64,000 nucleotides of DNA from JADGQM01 sp964441945 (GTDB taxonomy: Bacteria > Desulfobacterota > Syntrophobacteria > Syntrophobacterales > Syntrophobacteraceae). Below the pieces are notes generated by a model. The model was not told the DNA's origin, searched no databases, and worked only from the letters and a program-made list of their open reading frames with translations. The DNA is taken from contig CAYTWB010000005.1 in NCBI GenBank assembly GCA_964441945.1, positions 1 to 64,000 on the forward strand, written 5' to 3'. Below are positions 8,603 to 17,332 of the stretch, piece after piece. Positions within the stretch are counted from its first letter, which is position 1. The number at the start of each line of letters is the position of its first letter. The position numbers were made by a program, and so were the translations under genes.

Positions 8603-9834
8603 TGTAACCCATTCGCCCGGACCAGCGGCCACGAAGCCCGAATCCTGGTTCCCCCTCCCCTGGTGGACTCGATGATAAACCTACCTCCCAAGGATTCCGT
8701 TCGCTGTCTCATACTGGCAAGCCCCATTCCTCTCAGGGAATCCTTTCCTGTGAACACCTTTTGTAAATCGAAACCAAGCCCGTTGTCTTCAATCACAAAC
8801 TGCATTTCACTCCTTCTTGCACCCAGATGAAGGAATACGGACTTTGCTTCGCTGTACTTGACTACGTTCCGCAGGGCCTCCTCCATAATCCTGAAGATGG
8901 TTATTCTCAGGGTTTCCGGAACCTCGTGCTCTTCGATCTGGATCCACTTCTCGATGCTGATACCGGGGTTAGCGATCTGGAATTCCCGGCAAAACCAATC
9001 GATGGTAGCCAATATGCCCAGATCATCGATCGTAAAGGGGCGCAAGTCCGTGTAGATTTTTCGGATGTCCTCGATCGCGTCCTGAATCATGGGGATGATG
9101 GCAACCAGGAGATCGTCGATCTTCTCCGGCTTGCCTCGATGCATCAGGGAGAGAATGTGCGCCAACCTGAACTTGACGACAACCAGGAATTGCCCAATCC
9201 TGTCGTGAAGCTCTTGAGCGACCCGCTGTCTTTCTCTTTCCTGGGCAATGAGAAGTTGTGACGATAGGACCTTGAGCTCCTTCTCCGATTTCCTGAGTTG
9301 CTTCTCAGCACGCTTTCGCTCCAGGATTTGCTGCTGAAGCAGAGTGTTTTGGGCCTCAAGCTGCTTCTGCATGCTGTGCAAGGCCAGGTGGGTCTTTATG
9401 CGCGCCAGAAGCTCTTCAACCTGAAAGGGCTTGGTGACATAGTCCACTCCCCCCGCATCAAACCCCTTCACCTTGGCCCCACTGTCAGTTTGGCCCGTCA
9501 TAAAAACCACGGGGATCGCCTTCGTCCGTTCATCGGCCTTCAGAAGGCGGCATGTTTCGATGCCGTCCAGACCAGGCATGAGAATGTCGAGGAGGATCAA
9601 GTCGGGAATTTTGGCCGCTATTGAGCGCAATGCCAGACGGGCACAGGACGCTGGACGCACCTTATAACCATGATCAGCAAGGACATCCGTAAGCAGCTTC
9701 AATACCGCCGGTTCGTCATCCACAACCAGGACCTCGGCCCGAAGCGTTTTTCGTTTTTGATAACCGATCACAGCACGGTCCCCGGACCTGGAAGGCTCAC
9801 ATCCATCGAAACGACTCGCCATTTGAGGGATCAT
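8599..9834 (-). CDS. Receiver-histidine kinase (REC + HisKA_3 + HATPase)
   Basis: A soluble 411-aa signalling protein with reversed architecture: receiver domain first (about 33-150, phospho-acceptor D83, DILMPG, K135), a coiled-coil linker (155-200), then a NarX/DegS-class dimerisation domain with the phospho-histidine in VAQELHDRIGQ (H210) and a HATPase domain ending in GLASMRQR and GGGTRIRASWP. No membrane segments, so its input is probably the receiver phosphorylated by another kinase. HisKA_3 kinases pair with NarL/FixJ regulators; one is encoded divergently at 11846. The ATG at 9834 is preferred over a TTG at 9867; an AAAGGA lies 13 bp upstream. Operon partners are the MEDS and PAS proteins upstream. 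Confidence 0.9.
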   Translation of the reverse strand: MIPQMASRFDGCEPSRSGDRAVIGYQKRKTLRAEVLVVDDEPAVLKLLTDVLADHGYKVRPASCARLALRSIAAKIPDLILLDILMPGLDGIETCRLLKADERTKAIPVVFMTGQTDSGAKVKGFDAGGVDYVTKPFQVEELLARIKTHLALHSMQKQLEAQNTLLQQQILERKRAEKQLRKSEKELKVLSSQLLIAQERERQRVAQELHDRIGQFLVVVKFRLAHILSLMHRGKPEKIDDLLVAIIPMIQDAIEDIRKIYTDLRPFTIDDLGILATIDWFCREFQIANPGISIEKWIQIEEHEVPETLRITIFRIMEEALRNVVKYSEAKSVFLHLGARRSEMQFVIEDNGLGFDLQKVFTGKDSLRGMGLASMRQRTESLGGRFIIESTRGGGTRIRASWPLVRANGLH

Positions 9835-9874
9835 ACGACTAGAAGAGTCCTTTGGGCTAATGGTCAACTGGAGA

Positions 9875-10591
9875 TTATGCCCTGCGCCGAAAAATGGAAA
9901 GATTCCTCACCGTAGACTGAAAATCCTCACCCGTGTGTCTGCATTTGGACAGGTTGATCAGCATCCATTCCAGAATCGTCTTCGGGTGGTGATGACCGAG
10001 AAAGGGTAAATGAGCCATATAATACGGATTCTTACAAAGATTTGCTCCCGCAGCGACAATGGGATGGGTTGCCAACACATACAGAAGGAGCGCGGAACTC
10101 CAGAGCCGGCGATCGTACTGGCAGAAGAGCAGACATTTGCTCTCCGGGAGAGACTCATTCAATTTGGCTTCATAGTCAATGAGATGATGGGAACCCGGAA
10201 ACCCTCTTGATGCCCAACCCATCTCGCCCATAACGCGCAATCCGGAGTATCCTGCGCGCAAAGCCCGCTTGGCGTGACCAACCAGCAGGGTGATCATCCT
10301 TGAGGGGTCAAAAACCCCTCTCTCCATGAACGTCTCTTCATCCGTAAGAATGCTCAGCTGTCCGGTTTGCATACACCGTTGAACGACCGCTCTGTCCTTC
10401 CGAAACCATTCCTGGACAGCCATAGGCGCATTGCCGTCTGCGATGTACAGTATCTTTTCTCTCCGCTCCAGACCACAGTGCAAGAGAGTCTCGACCAATG
10501 CCTGGCGCTCTTCATCCGTCTGATACAGGCAGGCCACATGATCGCCGGGCTCCAGGTCTTCCACTCTGATCAAAGAACTGAACTGCCTCAT
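9875..10591 (-). CDS. MEDS-domain (DcmR-type sensory) protein
   Basis: A 238-aa protein that matches the MEDS (methanogen/methylotroph DcmR sensory) family. Visible blocks are DHVACLYQTDEE near the start, KILYIADGN, a central GYSGLRVMGEMGWAS and DYEAKLNE plus LLFCQYDRR near residue 165. The domain is a divergent RecA/KaiC-like fold with no P-loop and is thought to sense small hydrocarbons or to gate signalling. The ATG at 10591 follows GGAGGGGGAGC; the GTG at 10609 lies inside that sequence and is unlikely. It sits between the PAS protein and the kinase on the same strand, with 36-40 bp gaps, so is probably the sensory arm of that cluster. Confidence 0.85.
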   Translation of the reverse strand: MRQFSSLIRVEDLEPGDHVACLYQTDEERQALVETLLHCGLERREKILYIADGNAPMAVQEWFRKDRAVVQRCMQTGQLSILTDEETFMERGVFDPSRMITLLVGHAKRALRAGYSGLRVMGEMGWASRGFPGSHHLIDYEAKLNESLPESKCLLFCQYDRRLWSSALLLYVLATHPIVAAGANLCKNPYYMAHLPFLGHHHPKTILEWMLINLSKCRHTGEDFQSTVRNLSIFRRRA

Positions 10592-10627
10592 GCTTTGCTC
10601 CCCCTCCACGGGAAAAAGTACGCGACA

Positions 10628-11455
10628 TCATCCATGGCAATGAACCGTTCCTTCATTTCCGACGCCAACATCTCCCGAGACTTGCCAGTCTTGCTTTTGA
10701 GCCAGGTTCTCCGACAAAGGACGCCTCCCTCTAAGGGCATAGAGCAATGGTCGACCGGTTTTGTCCGTGTCACCGGCAATCGGGTCTTTGGTCGAACCGA
10801 GCAGGTCATTGAGAGGATAGTCGGCATTTGTATCGTCCAGACGGCGATCAGCCTGCGCCTGGATGGCAGAAAGAGACTTGTTGAAGTCATGGGCCATTGC
10901 TTTCGCAAAGGCATCAAGAAGCTCTATCCATGGGCCATGGACCATTCGCGATTCCAGGTCTTTCAGCTCGGCGACCTCAAAGACGGGATTGTACGGGAGG
11001 AGCGCTTCTCCCCCTTCTATACGGCGAGTGACGTCCTGAAAAACTTCTATCGCACACACAACCTTTCCCTGAGAATCCCTGATGGCGGATGCGGCGAAAT
11101 GGAGCCACTTGCCGCGGTCACCCAATTCCGGGAAGAAATCCAGCAACTCGTATGCCTCATTCAGCAACCTGGATTGTCGTGACTTGACGGGGTACAAAAG
11201 AAACGTGGCCTCCGGGATTTCATCCACAAGCAAGTCCGCAATTGACGGTCGCGCTTCGCTACAGAACGCCATCGATTGCAGCTGAGTACCGATCATCTCC
11301 TCGGCCCCAAGGTCGCTGAATTGCTCCAGTGCCCTGTTCCAGCATACCAGTCGATGATCTTTCCCCATGACATATGCGGGCATCGGCAAACATTGCACAA
11401 TAGCCCTGGACATCCTTGCAAACCGCAATGCTACAGCACCGGCCCAATCTGGCAT
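10628..11455 (-). CDS. PAS-domain protein with truncated histidine kinase core
   Basis: A 275-aa protein. Residues 15-155 form a PAS-like sensor domain beginning AIVQCLPMPAYVMGKDHRL and ending with a PAC-like QGKVVCAIEVFQDVTRR. It then runs into a recognisable dimerisation helix (KAMAHDFNKSLSAIQ) of the HisKA class, with the expected histidine, but the sequence loses kinase character after about residue 245 and there is no HATPase domain. It is best read as a sensor kinase that has lost its catalytic domain, possibly through frameshift, or as a repurposed PAS sensor. The ATG follows AAGGAGAGG. It is first in the minus-strand cluster with the MEDS protein and the receiver-kinase. Confidence 0.75.
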   Translation of the reverse strand: MPDWAGAVALRFARMSRAIVQCLPMPAYVMGKDHRLVCWNRALEQFSDLGAEEMIGTQLQSMAFCSEARPSIADLLVDEIPEATFLLYPVKSRQSRLLNEAYELLDFFPELGDRGKWLHFAASAIRDSQGKVVCAIEVFQDVTRRIEGGEALLPYNPVFEVAELKDLESRMVHGPWIELLDAFAKAMAHDFNKSLSAIQAQADRRLDDTNADYPLNDLLGSTKDPIAGDTDKTGRPLLYALRGRRPLSENLAQKQDWQVSGDVGVGNEGTVHCHG

Positions 11456-11739
11456 GTTGACAAATCCTCTCCTTACTGGACGGTCCTCAGTCGGGTTCGT
11501 CCTTCCTCCATCGTCCCTGAGGGCGATTTCCACCCGGGAAGGTCCTCAGCTCATGGGTTTTGAAGAGGCCCACGAAACCTCGTGTCCTCATCCTATCCCC
11601 ATTCAGAGTCCAGAGGATGCTCTCCGGATGGAAACCAGGTTGGGATAGATGAGCCAATGATGAAACGGAGCTTACCCACTCCTTTCCCGTTTATCTGTCA
11701 GTCCGGGCTGATTCTTTTTGTAAGGAATTCCTGACTCTC

Positions 11740-11757
11740 TGTAGGTTTTGTCCTACA
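11740..11757. promoter_or_regulatory. Inverted repeat upstream of NarL-type regulator
   Basis: TGTAGG (11740-11745) and CCTACA (11752-11757) form a perfect 6-bp dyad around TTTTGT. It lies 88 bp before the regulator start and 285 bp before the divergent PAS gene, in a 390-bp intergenic region. A second short dyad, AGGAATTCCT, is at 11722-11731. Plausible operator for one of the divergent promoters; no proof. Confidence 0.35.
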
Positions 11758-11845
11758 TAGATGTTTTTTTCTGTGGAGGATACTGCTCGGCATGGTAATG
11801 AGTAAGACTCAAGCCGTCATGGAGAAGCAAGAGGGAGCACCTTCA

Positions 11846-12475
11846 ATGATCAAGATACTTATCGTTGATGATCACCCCATTGTTCGGCGGGGTCTAAAGC
11901 AGGTTATAGTCGAAGAACACGACATGGAGGTGGTAGCCGAGGCGGAAAATGCACAAGAGGCGTTTGCGTTTGTTCGCAAGAGCAATTGTGATGTCGTCAT
12001 TCTTGATATTTCTATGCCCGGCATGAGCGGACTTGATGTGCTGAGACAGTTGAGGTACGAATACCCGAAACTGCCTGTACTCATCCTGAGTGTCCATTCA
12101 GAGGAGCAGTACGCCCTGCGTGTTATCAAAGCTGGAGCTTCAGGCTATCTGACAAAGGACAGTGCCCCGGATGCCCTGGTGAAAGCTATCAGAAAGGTTG
12201 CCTCCGGCGGCAAATATGTCAGCCCTTATCTGGCCGAGAGACTGGTATGTGATCTCGAAGCTTCTGAGAAACCACTCCATGAGAAACTCACAGTTCGTGA
12301 ATTCCAGATCCTTTGCATGATTGCCTCGGGCAAGCCGGTCAAAGAAATCGCAGGGGAATTGTGCCTGAGCGCAAAGACGGTCAGCACCTATCGAATACGG
12401 ACACTGCAGAAGATGCAGATGAAAAGCAATGCGGAATTGGTTGGCTATGCCGTAAAGAACAAACTGATTGAGTAG
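11846..12475 (+). CDS. NarL/FixJ-family response regulator
   Basis: A 209-aa two-domain regulator. The receiver spans 1-120, with the acidic pocket VDDHP at 7-11, phospho-acceptor D54 (VILDISMPG) and a lysine in LTKDSAPD. The LuxR-type HTH covers about 140-205 (LTVREFQILCMIASGKPVKEIAGEL, then SAKTVSTYRIR). It should bind DNA after phosphorylation by a HisKA_3 kinase, and the receiver-kinase at 8599-9834 is the likely partner. The ATG at 11846 has AGAGGGAG upstream; the upstream in-frame GTG/ATG extension to 11792 is not needed. It stands divergent to the PAS/MEDS/kinase cluster. Confidence 0.93.
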   Translation: MIKILIVDDHPIVRRGLKQVIVEEHDMEVVAEAENAQEAFAFVRKSNCDVVILDISMPGMSGLDVLRQLRYEYPKLPVLILSVHSEEQYALRVIKAGASGYLTKDSAPDALVKAIRKVASGGKYVSPYLAERLVCDLEASEKPLHEKLTVREFQILCMIASGKPVKEIAGELCLSAKTVSTYRIRTLQKMQMKSNAELVGYAVKNKLIE

Positions 12476-12599
12476 CAGGTGAGCCCAGGGTTCCAGTCGT
12501 CGATAAATGGACCCGTTCACGTTTTCCATCGAGTTCAATAACTCTGATTGACTGAAGAACAAGCAGTCGGTTCAGAGTCTTGGGAGGAGGTTGTTGCGG

Positions 12600-13070
12600 A
12601 TGAGAGTTGCAGAGCCATTCAGGGTCACGAGGACCTATATTCAGAAGTTACAGGCCGGCCCAGAGGAGGTTTTCCCACTCTTGTGCCCGGTGCGAGAAGC
12701 AGAATGGGTGGATGGCTGGGACCCACTGGTCGTATATTCCCGGTCCGGCCTGGCGGAGCCGGACTGTGTTTTTGTCACCGGGAACAAAGAACCGGATTCT
12801 GCCTGGATAGTCACAAAACGAGACACAGAGAGTTTTGACCTCGAAATCATCAAGGTCACTCCCTGGACCACGATTGCCAGAATCAACATCTCTCTGAGAC
12901 CAAACGAGCAATCGGGGACCGATGCAGAAGTGACCTACAGCTACACAGCGCTGAGTGAAGCGGGGGAAGCGTTCGTGAACAACTACACGGAAGAATACTA
13001 TGCCGCATTCATGGGCTATTGGGAAACTGCGCTGAACGATTACCTCTTATCCAGGAGACAGCCATCTTAA
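12600..13070 (+). CDS. SRPBCC/START-like protein
   Basis: A 156-aa protein with the shape of the polyketide cyclase/START superfamily: an N-terminal strand then helix with the AGPEEVFPLLCPVREAEWVDGW pattern common in that family, alternating beta strands in the middle (VFVTGNK, SAWIVTK, FDLEIIKVTPWTTIARINISL) and a long C-terminal helix. The family binds hydrophobic ligands or aids cell-surface or ring-cyclising steps; the ligand here is unknown. The ATG at 12600 is supported by GGGAGGAGG. It stands alone between the regulator and the convergent ilvE. Confidence 0.72.
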   Translation: MRVAEPFRVTRTYIQKLQAGPEEVFPLLCPVREAEWVDGWDPLVVYSRSGLAEPDCVFVTGNKEPDSAWIVTKRDTESFDLEIIKVTPWTTIARINISLRPNEQSGTDAEVTYSYTALSEAGEAFVNNYTEEYYAAFMGYWETALNDYLLSRRQPS

Positions 13071-13099
13071 AGGTCCCGGCAGTTGAATCTGCAAACAGC

Positions 13100-13141
13100 A
13101 AAAAAGCCCCCCTTTGCCGGAAGGGGACAGCAAAGGGGGAC
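13100..13141 (-). terminator. Intrinsic terminator after ilvE
   Basis: On the minus strand the stem CCCCCTTTGC (13139-13130) pairs with GCAAAGGGGG (13117-13108), with a 12-nt loop, and is followed by a run of six T (13105-13100). It lies about 120 bp beyond the ilvE stop. On the plus strand there is no T-run, so it is oriented for ilvE. Confidence 0.85.
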
Positions 13142-13263
13142 TCGGAGGGGTTAGGAGAAGCCGGTCTTATACCTGCTTCGCCGATAACCTAACCATGCAA
13201 GGCGCAGAAATCAAGTCCCGGTACGGCCGGTGATCAATCGAACGACTGCCGCAATCAGTCGGA

Positions 13264-14340
13264 TCAGGATTTCACATTGTAGACCCATCCAAACTTGTCC
13301 GGGCGTTCCCCATACTGGATACCCACGATCTCATCATAGAACCGGTGTGACCATTCCCCAACACCACCATCCTGAACTGAAAAGGATTGCTCTTTGAAGG
13401 AAATCGCGCCAACCGGAGAAACGACAGCTGCCGTGCCGGTCCCGAAGATCTCTTTCATGGCGCCCGACTTCACTGCATCGATCACCTCATGGATATCGAT
13501 TTGGCGTTCCTGAACAGAGATTCCCCAGTGTCTGGCCAACTGGATGACCGAATCCCTTGTGACACCGGAGAGGATAGAACCGCTCAGAGCAGGGGTTATC
13601 AAGTCATCATGGATTCTGAAGAAAATATTCATGGTGCCAACTTCTTCCACAAAGCGCTTTTCTATCGCATCCAGCCAAAGCACCTGGGTAAACCCCTTCT
13701 TCTTGGCAAGTTCCGCCGCAAGAAGGCTTGATGCGTAATTCGCCATGGTTTTCGCTTCCCCCACTCCTCCACGGACAGTCCTCACAAATTCGTCGGAGAC
13801 GTAAATCTTCACCGGGTTGAATCCCTCGGCATAGTACGCTGCGACCGGACCCGTAATAATATAATAGAGGTATTCGCTCGCCGGGCGGACACCCAGATGC
13901 CCCTCAGTGGCTATCATAGTGGGCCGGACGTAAAGGGAGGACCCCACACTGTGAGGCACCCAGTCCTGATCGATTCGCAGGAGGCCCTCAACGAACTTGA
14001 ACTGCAGCGCAATATCGATCTCCGGCATGCACATGCGCCGTGCGGAACGATTGAACCGTTCCCAGTTCTTCTCCGGCCGGAACAGGTGAACCGTCCCATC
14101 GTGCCACCGATAGGCTTTGAGTCCCTCGAAGATCCCCTGCCCATAGTGAAGGACCATTGCCGCAGGATTGAGTTGAAGATCTTGATAAGGCACGATGCGT
14201 GCGTCCTGCCAGCCCTTACCCGTACGCCAATCGAGCATAAACATATGATCGCTGAACGTTCTTCCAAAAACCAGCTTGGTCTCGTCTTCCGGTTTGGAGT
14301 GCCGCCTGGCGGGATCGATAAGTCGAATTGTGATTTCCAT
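13264..14340 (-). CDS. ilvE: Branched-chain amino acid aminotransferase
   Basis: A 358-aa class IV PLP aminotransferase interconverting leucine, isoleucine and valine with their 2-oxoacids, cytoplasmic. The PLP lysine is K197 in GGVGEAKTMANY. The HYGQGIFEGLKAYR segment and the YVRPTMIATEG stretch are characteristic of the family, and TGTAAVVSPVGAI binds the cofactor phosphate. GGAGGAG precedes the ATG. It is monocistronic with its own terminator. In this setting it can serve biosynthesis or feed branched-chain 2-oxoacids to the ferredoxin oxidoreductase 11 kb away; sequence cannot decide. Confidence 0.95.
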   Translation of the reverse strand: MEITIRLIDPARRHSKPEDETKLVFGRTFSDHMFMLDWRTGKGWQDARIVPYQDLQLNPAAMVLHYGQGIFEGLKAYRWHDGTVHLFRPEKNWERFNRSARRMCMPEIDIALQFKFVEGLLRIDQDWVPHSVGSSLYVRPTMIATEGHLGVRPASEYLYYIITGPVAAYYAEGFNPVKIYVSDEFVRTVRGGVGEAKTMANYASSLLAAELAKKKGFTQVLWLDAIEKRFVEEVGTMNIFFRIHDDLITPALSGSILSGVTRDSVIQLARHWGISVQERQIDIHEVIDAVKSGAMKEIFGTGTAAVVSPVGAISFKEQSFSVQDGGVGEWSHRFYDEIVGIQYGERPDKFGWVYNVKS

Positions 14341-14421
14341 CTAGACTCCTCCGTCAAGTTAAGATCGTTATCCGTTATCACTGGATCAAGAGCCTCTGCT
14401 GCGCAAAAATCTACGGGATCA

Positions 14422-17082
14422 CTACTGCAGCACAAAGTGGGGAGACCGCAAAAAGCGGCTGATCTGCCTGCTGTAATGCTGGATCAGGAGCCTGTTGCCT
14501 GCATCCCAGTAAAATTCCTGCTCTCTCTCTTTGCCCTTTTCATCCTCTGATCTTTTCTCAATCACACCCTTCTCGAGGTAATACTTAATAGCGTTGAGAA
14601 ACATAATGTTCGAAATCGCTTCAGGACGTTCAATCAATTCCAGTTTCAGCGCTTTCTGACCAAGTCCGGAAACCTTCTTGATGAAATGGCTTTCGGCATA
14701 GGGCTTCTTTTGAAGATAGCGACAAGCCCTCAAGACCAGCCAATAACCCTCGAAGTAGTCCTGCAGCAAACCGTGAAAATAGTGAGCAGCCCTTTGCCCC
14801 TGATGAGCCAATACATAGGGCTCATCATCTTTGCTCATCCGATGCAGCCAACCCAGGTCCTCGAAGGACCCGAGGACCCTGTCCATCAATTCGTCGTTTT
14901 CGATTTCGTTGTCGTAAACAAACTCAAACTTGAAGAAGTCCTTCAGGAAGGCAACATCCTCCAACAATTGAGCACGACTAAAACTGAAGGTCCGTTGCGC
15001 AAGTATTGAAGAAGACACAAACGCTGCTGAAAGGAGAAAGTGAATCAGGTTGTTCTTGTAGTATTCCAGGGCCAGGCGCTTGCTATCCTCAATGGTGAAA
15101 ACCTGTTCCTCCAGATCATCGTCCTCATCCTTGAGCTTCCCTATCAGTTTGCTGCGTTCGAAGTCTCTGAGAGTCTCTTCAATCAACGCATCGTAGTTGC
15201 GCAAATTATTCGACAGCTGAGCCTCAGTCTCCATCAGATAATCGTGGAAAATCCCGCAAATCTCCTGGAACTCGGCCAGCGAGACCCCCCGGCGGGAGGA
15301 GGCCAGAAGGGCGGAAGCGGCCAGCGCATGAGGTGTCACCCGCGAAGCCTGGTTGATGCTGTTGATGATTCGATAGGCAAAATCCCGATACAGAGCATGT
15401 CGATCCTTGGATCGCAGTTTCGAAAAGTCGCCCCCATATCTTTGCAGGTACTGCTGCAGAGACAAAGGCTCGGCAAACTGCACATAGACCCGCCCATATC
15501 GCTTCTTCAGGAAACGCCTGGCACGAACCAGCTGGCCGATATTCTCCTGGACCTTGATTCCACCGGAGACTTCCGTCAGATACGATTCCTCTTCAGGGAT
15601 ACGGTCGTAACAAATCGAAGTGGGGACAAAAACCAGATCTTCACAGAAACCCTCTTCCACTGCCTGGATCAATATGGCAAGCAGGCCGAGCTTCGGCAGC
15701 ACCATCTTGCCTGTGCGACTGCGTCCGCCTTCAATGAAAAACTCGATGTTATGGCCTAACTGTACCAGGGTCTTGACATAAAGAGAAAACACCTCGGCAT
15801 AGAACTTTAAGCCCTTGAAACTGCGACGAATAAAAAACGCTCCACCGCGCCTGAAAAATGGGCCGAGCGGCCAGAACGCAAGGTTCTTGCCTGCGGCAAT
15901 AAAAGGCAGTGACAATTTGCTCTGAAACAGAATGGAGGAAAGAATCATGTAGTCGGTGTGGCTTTTGTGGCATGGGACATAGACCAGAGTACTGTGGCGG
16001 GCAGCCTGCTTCACCTTCTGAAGGCTTTCGTTGTCGACCTCGATACCGCTGAAAAGATTGTTCCAGGTCCAATCGAGGACCTTCTCCGTCAATTGGATGA
16101 GCGTGTAATTGTAATTGGCGGCGATTTCTTCCAGATATTTGTCCGCTTCCATGCGGACTTTCCAGATTTCCTGGTTCCTTGACCGTGCCCTCCGCTGCAT
16201 AAAGGCTTCGAGTCTGGGATGATGCAGGATGATTTCCTTGAGCTCGAGCTTGCTCTTCAGAGTGGGGCCTATAATCGCTCTTTTGATTTTATCAACTGAA
16301 TCAATCAGTTCCCGACGAAGTTCAAAAATCTGTTTGCGTCGCTGACCGAAGATTTCCGAGAGCTCGGGAAGGACACACTGCAAATCCAGAGGCTCCCCAA
16401 CCTCCAACACGGCATCCGAATAGCCTCGAAACAGGGACAAGGTCTTGCGCAGAAGGCCGGGCTGCTCCTTGTGCCCGAGGAAAATATCGAGAAGACCACG
16501 CCGCTCCCGAACTGGATGCCGACTGTAGAGCAGCACCAAAGGAACCACAAAGATAGGTTCCTCCCATTTTTCCTGGATCTTGAGCAAATGTTCCAGAGGA
16601 TCATTGCCCACGAAAACCGTGCGTCGGTAGTATCCTTTCTTGCCGAGCAGGAAGAACAGGCCGCATTGTTTGCTGCGGATCTTCGCTTCAAAATATCCAT
16701 TATCGTAAGGGTTTGGGAGCGCGCCTTGACGGATGAAATGATAGAGATGATAACCAAGGATTTTGAGAGCATACCACCTGGGTTGCCACAGGTAAGGATG
16801 GAGCTCAAAAAGAAACGACGGCGAAGGCAACTTCAATTGATGAAGGCAAAGGCTCAAACTGACGAAATCCAACTGAGAGCGGTACTTTATGGCATAAACG
16901 ATGGTACCGCGTCTGGCTAGATTTGCGAGAAGATGCTGCTGATCTTCGGACACGAAGGTCCTCGAAATCAACCGATCAACCCAGTTCCGGCATAAGCAGC
17001 GAGGCTTGTCCGCTACAGCATAACCGTAAGGATCTAGATGAATGGATAAGTCCGTTTTGTGTTTCCTCCCGGGCCACCTCAT
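14422..17082 (-). CDS. plsB: Glycerol-3-phosphate acyltransferase
   Basis: An 886-aa membrane-associated enzyme that acylates sn-glycerol-3-phosphate in the first step of phospholipid synthesis. The catalytic HX4D is visible in PCHKSHTDYMIL, followed by the substrate-binding FIEGGRSRTGKM and a later FVPTSICYDRI block. Length (usual about 800-890) and the long N-terminal region agree with proteobacterial PlsB rather than PlsY. The start ATG at 17082 has a modest AGGT upstream. It begins 250 bp from divergent recN and ends 81 bp before ilvE starts, so ilvE may be read with it. Nothing appears broken. Confidence 0.94.
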   Translation of the reverse strand: MRWPGRKHKTDLSIHLDPYGYAVADKPRCLCRNWVDRLISRTFVSEDQQHLLANLARRGTIVYAIKYRSQLDFVSLSLCLHQLKLPSPSFLFELHPYLWQPRWYALKILGYHLYHFIRQGALPNPYDNGYFEAKIRSKQCGLFFLLGKKGYYRRTVFVGNDPLEHLLKIQEKWEEPIFVVPLVLLYSRHPVRERRGLLDIFLGHKEQPGLLRKTLSLFRGYSDAVLEVGEPLDLQCVLPELSEIFGQRRKQIFELRRELIDSVDKIKRAIIGPTLKSKLELKEIILHHPRLEAFMQRRARSRNQEIWKVRMEADKYLEEIAANYNYTLIQLTEKVLDWTWNNLFSGIEVDNESLQKVKQAARHSTLVYVPCHKSHTDYMILSSILFQSKLSLPFIAAGKNLAFWPLGPFFRRGGAFFIRRSFKGLKFYAEVFSLYVKTLVQLGHNIEFFIEGGRSRTGKMVLPKLGLLAILIQAVEEGFCEDLVFVPTSICYDRIPEEESYLTEVSGGIKVQENIGQLVRARRFLKKRYGRVYVQFAEPLSLQQYLQRYGGDFSKLRSKDRHALYRDFAYRIINSINQASRVTPHALAASALLASSRRGVSLAEFQEICGIFHDYLMETEAQLSNNLRNYDALIEETLRDFERSKLIGKLKDEDDDLEEQVFTIEDSKRLALEYYKNNLIHFLLSAAFVSSSILAQRTFSFSRAQLLEDVAFLKDFFKFEFVYDNEIENDELMDRVLGSFEDLGWLHRMSKDDEPYVLAHQGQRAAHYFHGLLQDYFEGYWLVLRACRYLQKKPYAESHFIKKVSGLGQKALKLELIERPEAISNIMFLNAIKYYLEKGVIEKRSEDEKGKEREQEFYWDAGNRLLIQHYSRQISRFLRSPHFVLQ

Positions 17083-17332
17083 TGTTTCTCAACCTGCGGA
17101 TGGAGAAGTTGATCGCGAGGATCAAAGCATAAGATTCCAGCTTAGCAGAAATGTTATCAGAAACCAATTTTTTTTACGCTCAGCTTCCAGTATGATCGGG
17201 TGGGTTTCAGATGACTGCAATCCGGCTGCGAGCGGTGGCAACCGACCCGAACCGTCGATTGAGCTGCCGTATGGTCGCCGGATTCAGCCGCCTGATTTCA
17301 AACTCGCAAGCCAATCGGGGAGGCATCGTGAC

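Noticed and set aside
11792..11845. N-terminal extension of the NarL-type regulator
   Set aside because: The extra 18 residues precede the canonical IKILIVDDHP start and the downstream ATG has the better ribosome site.
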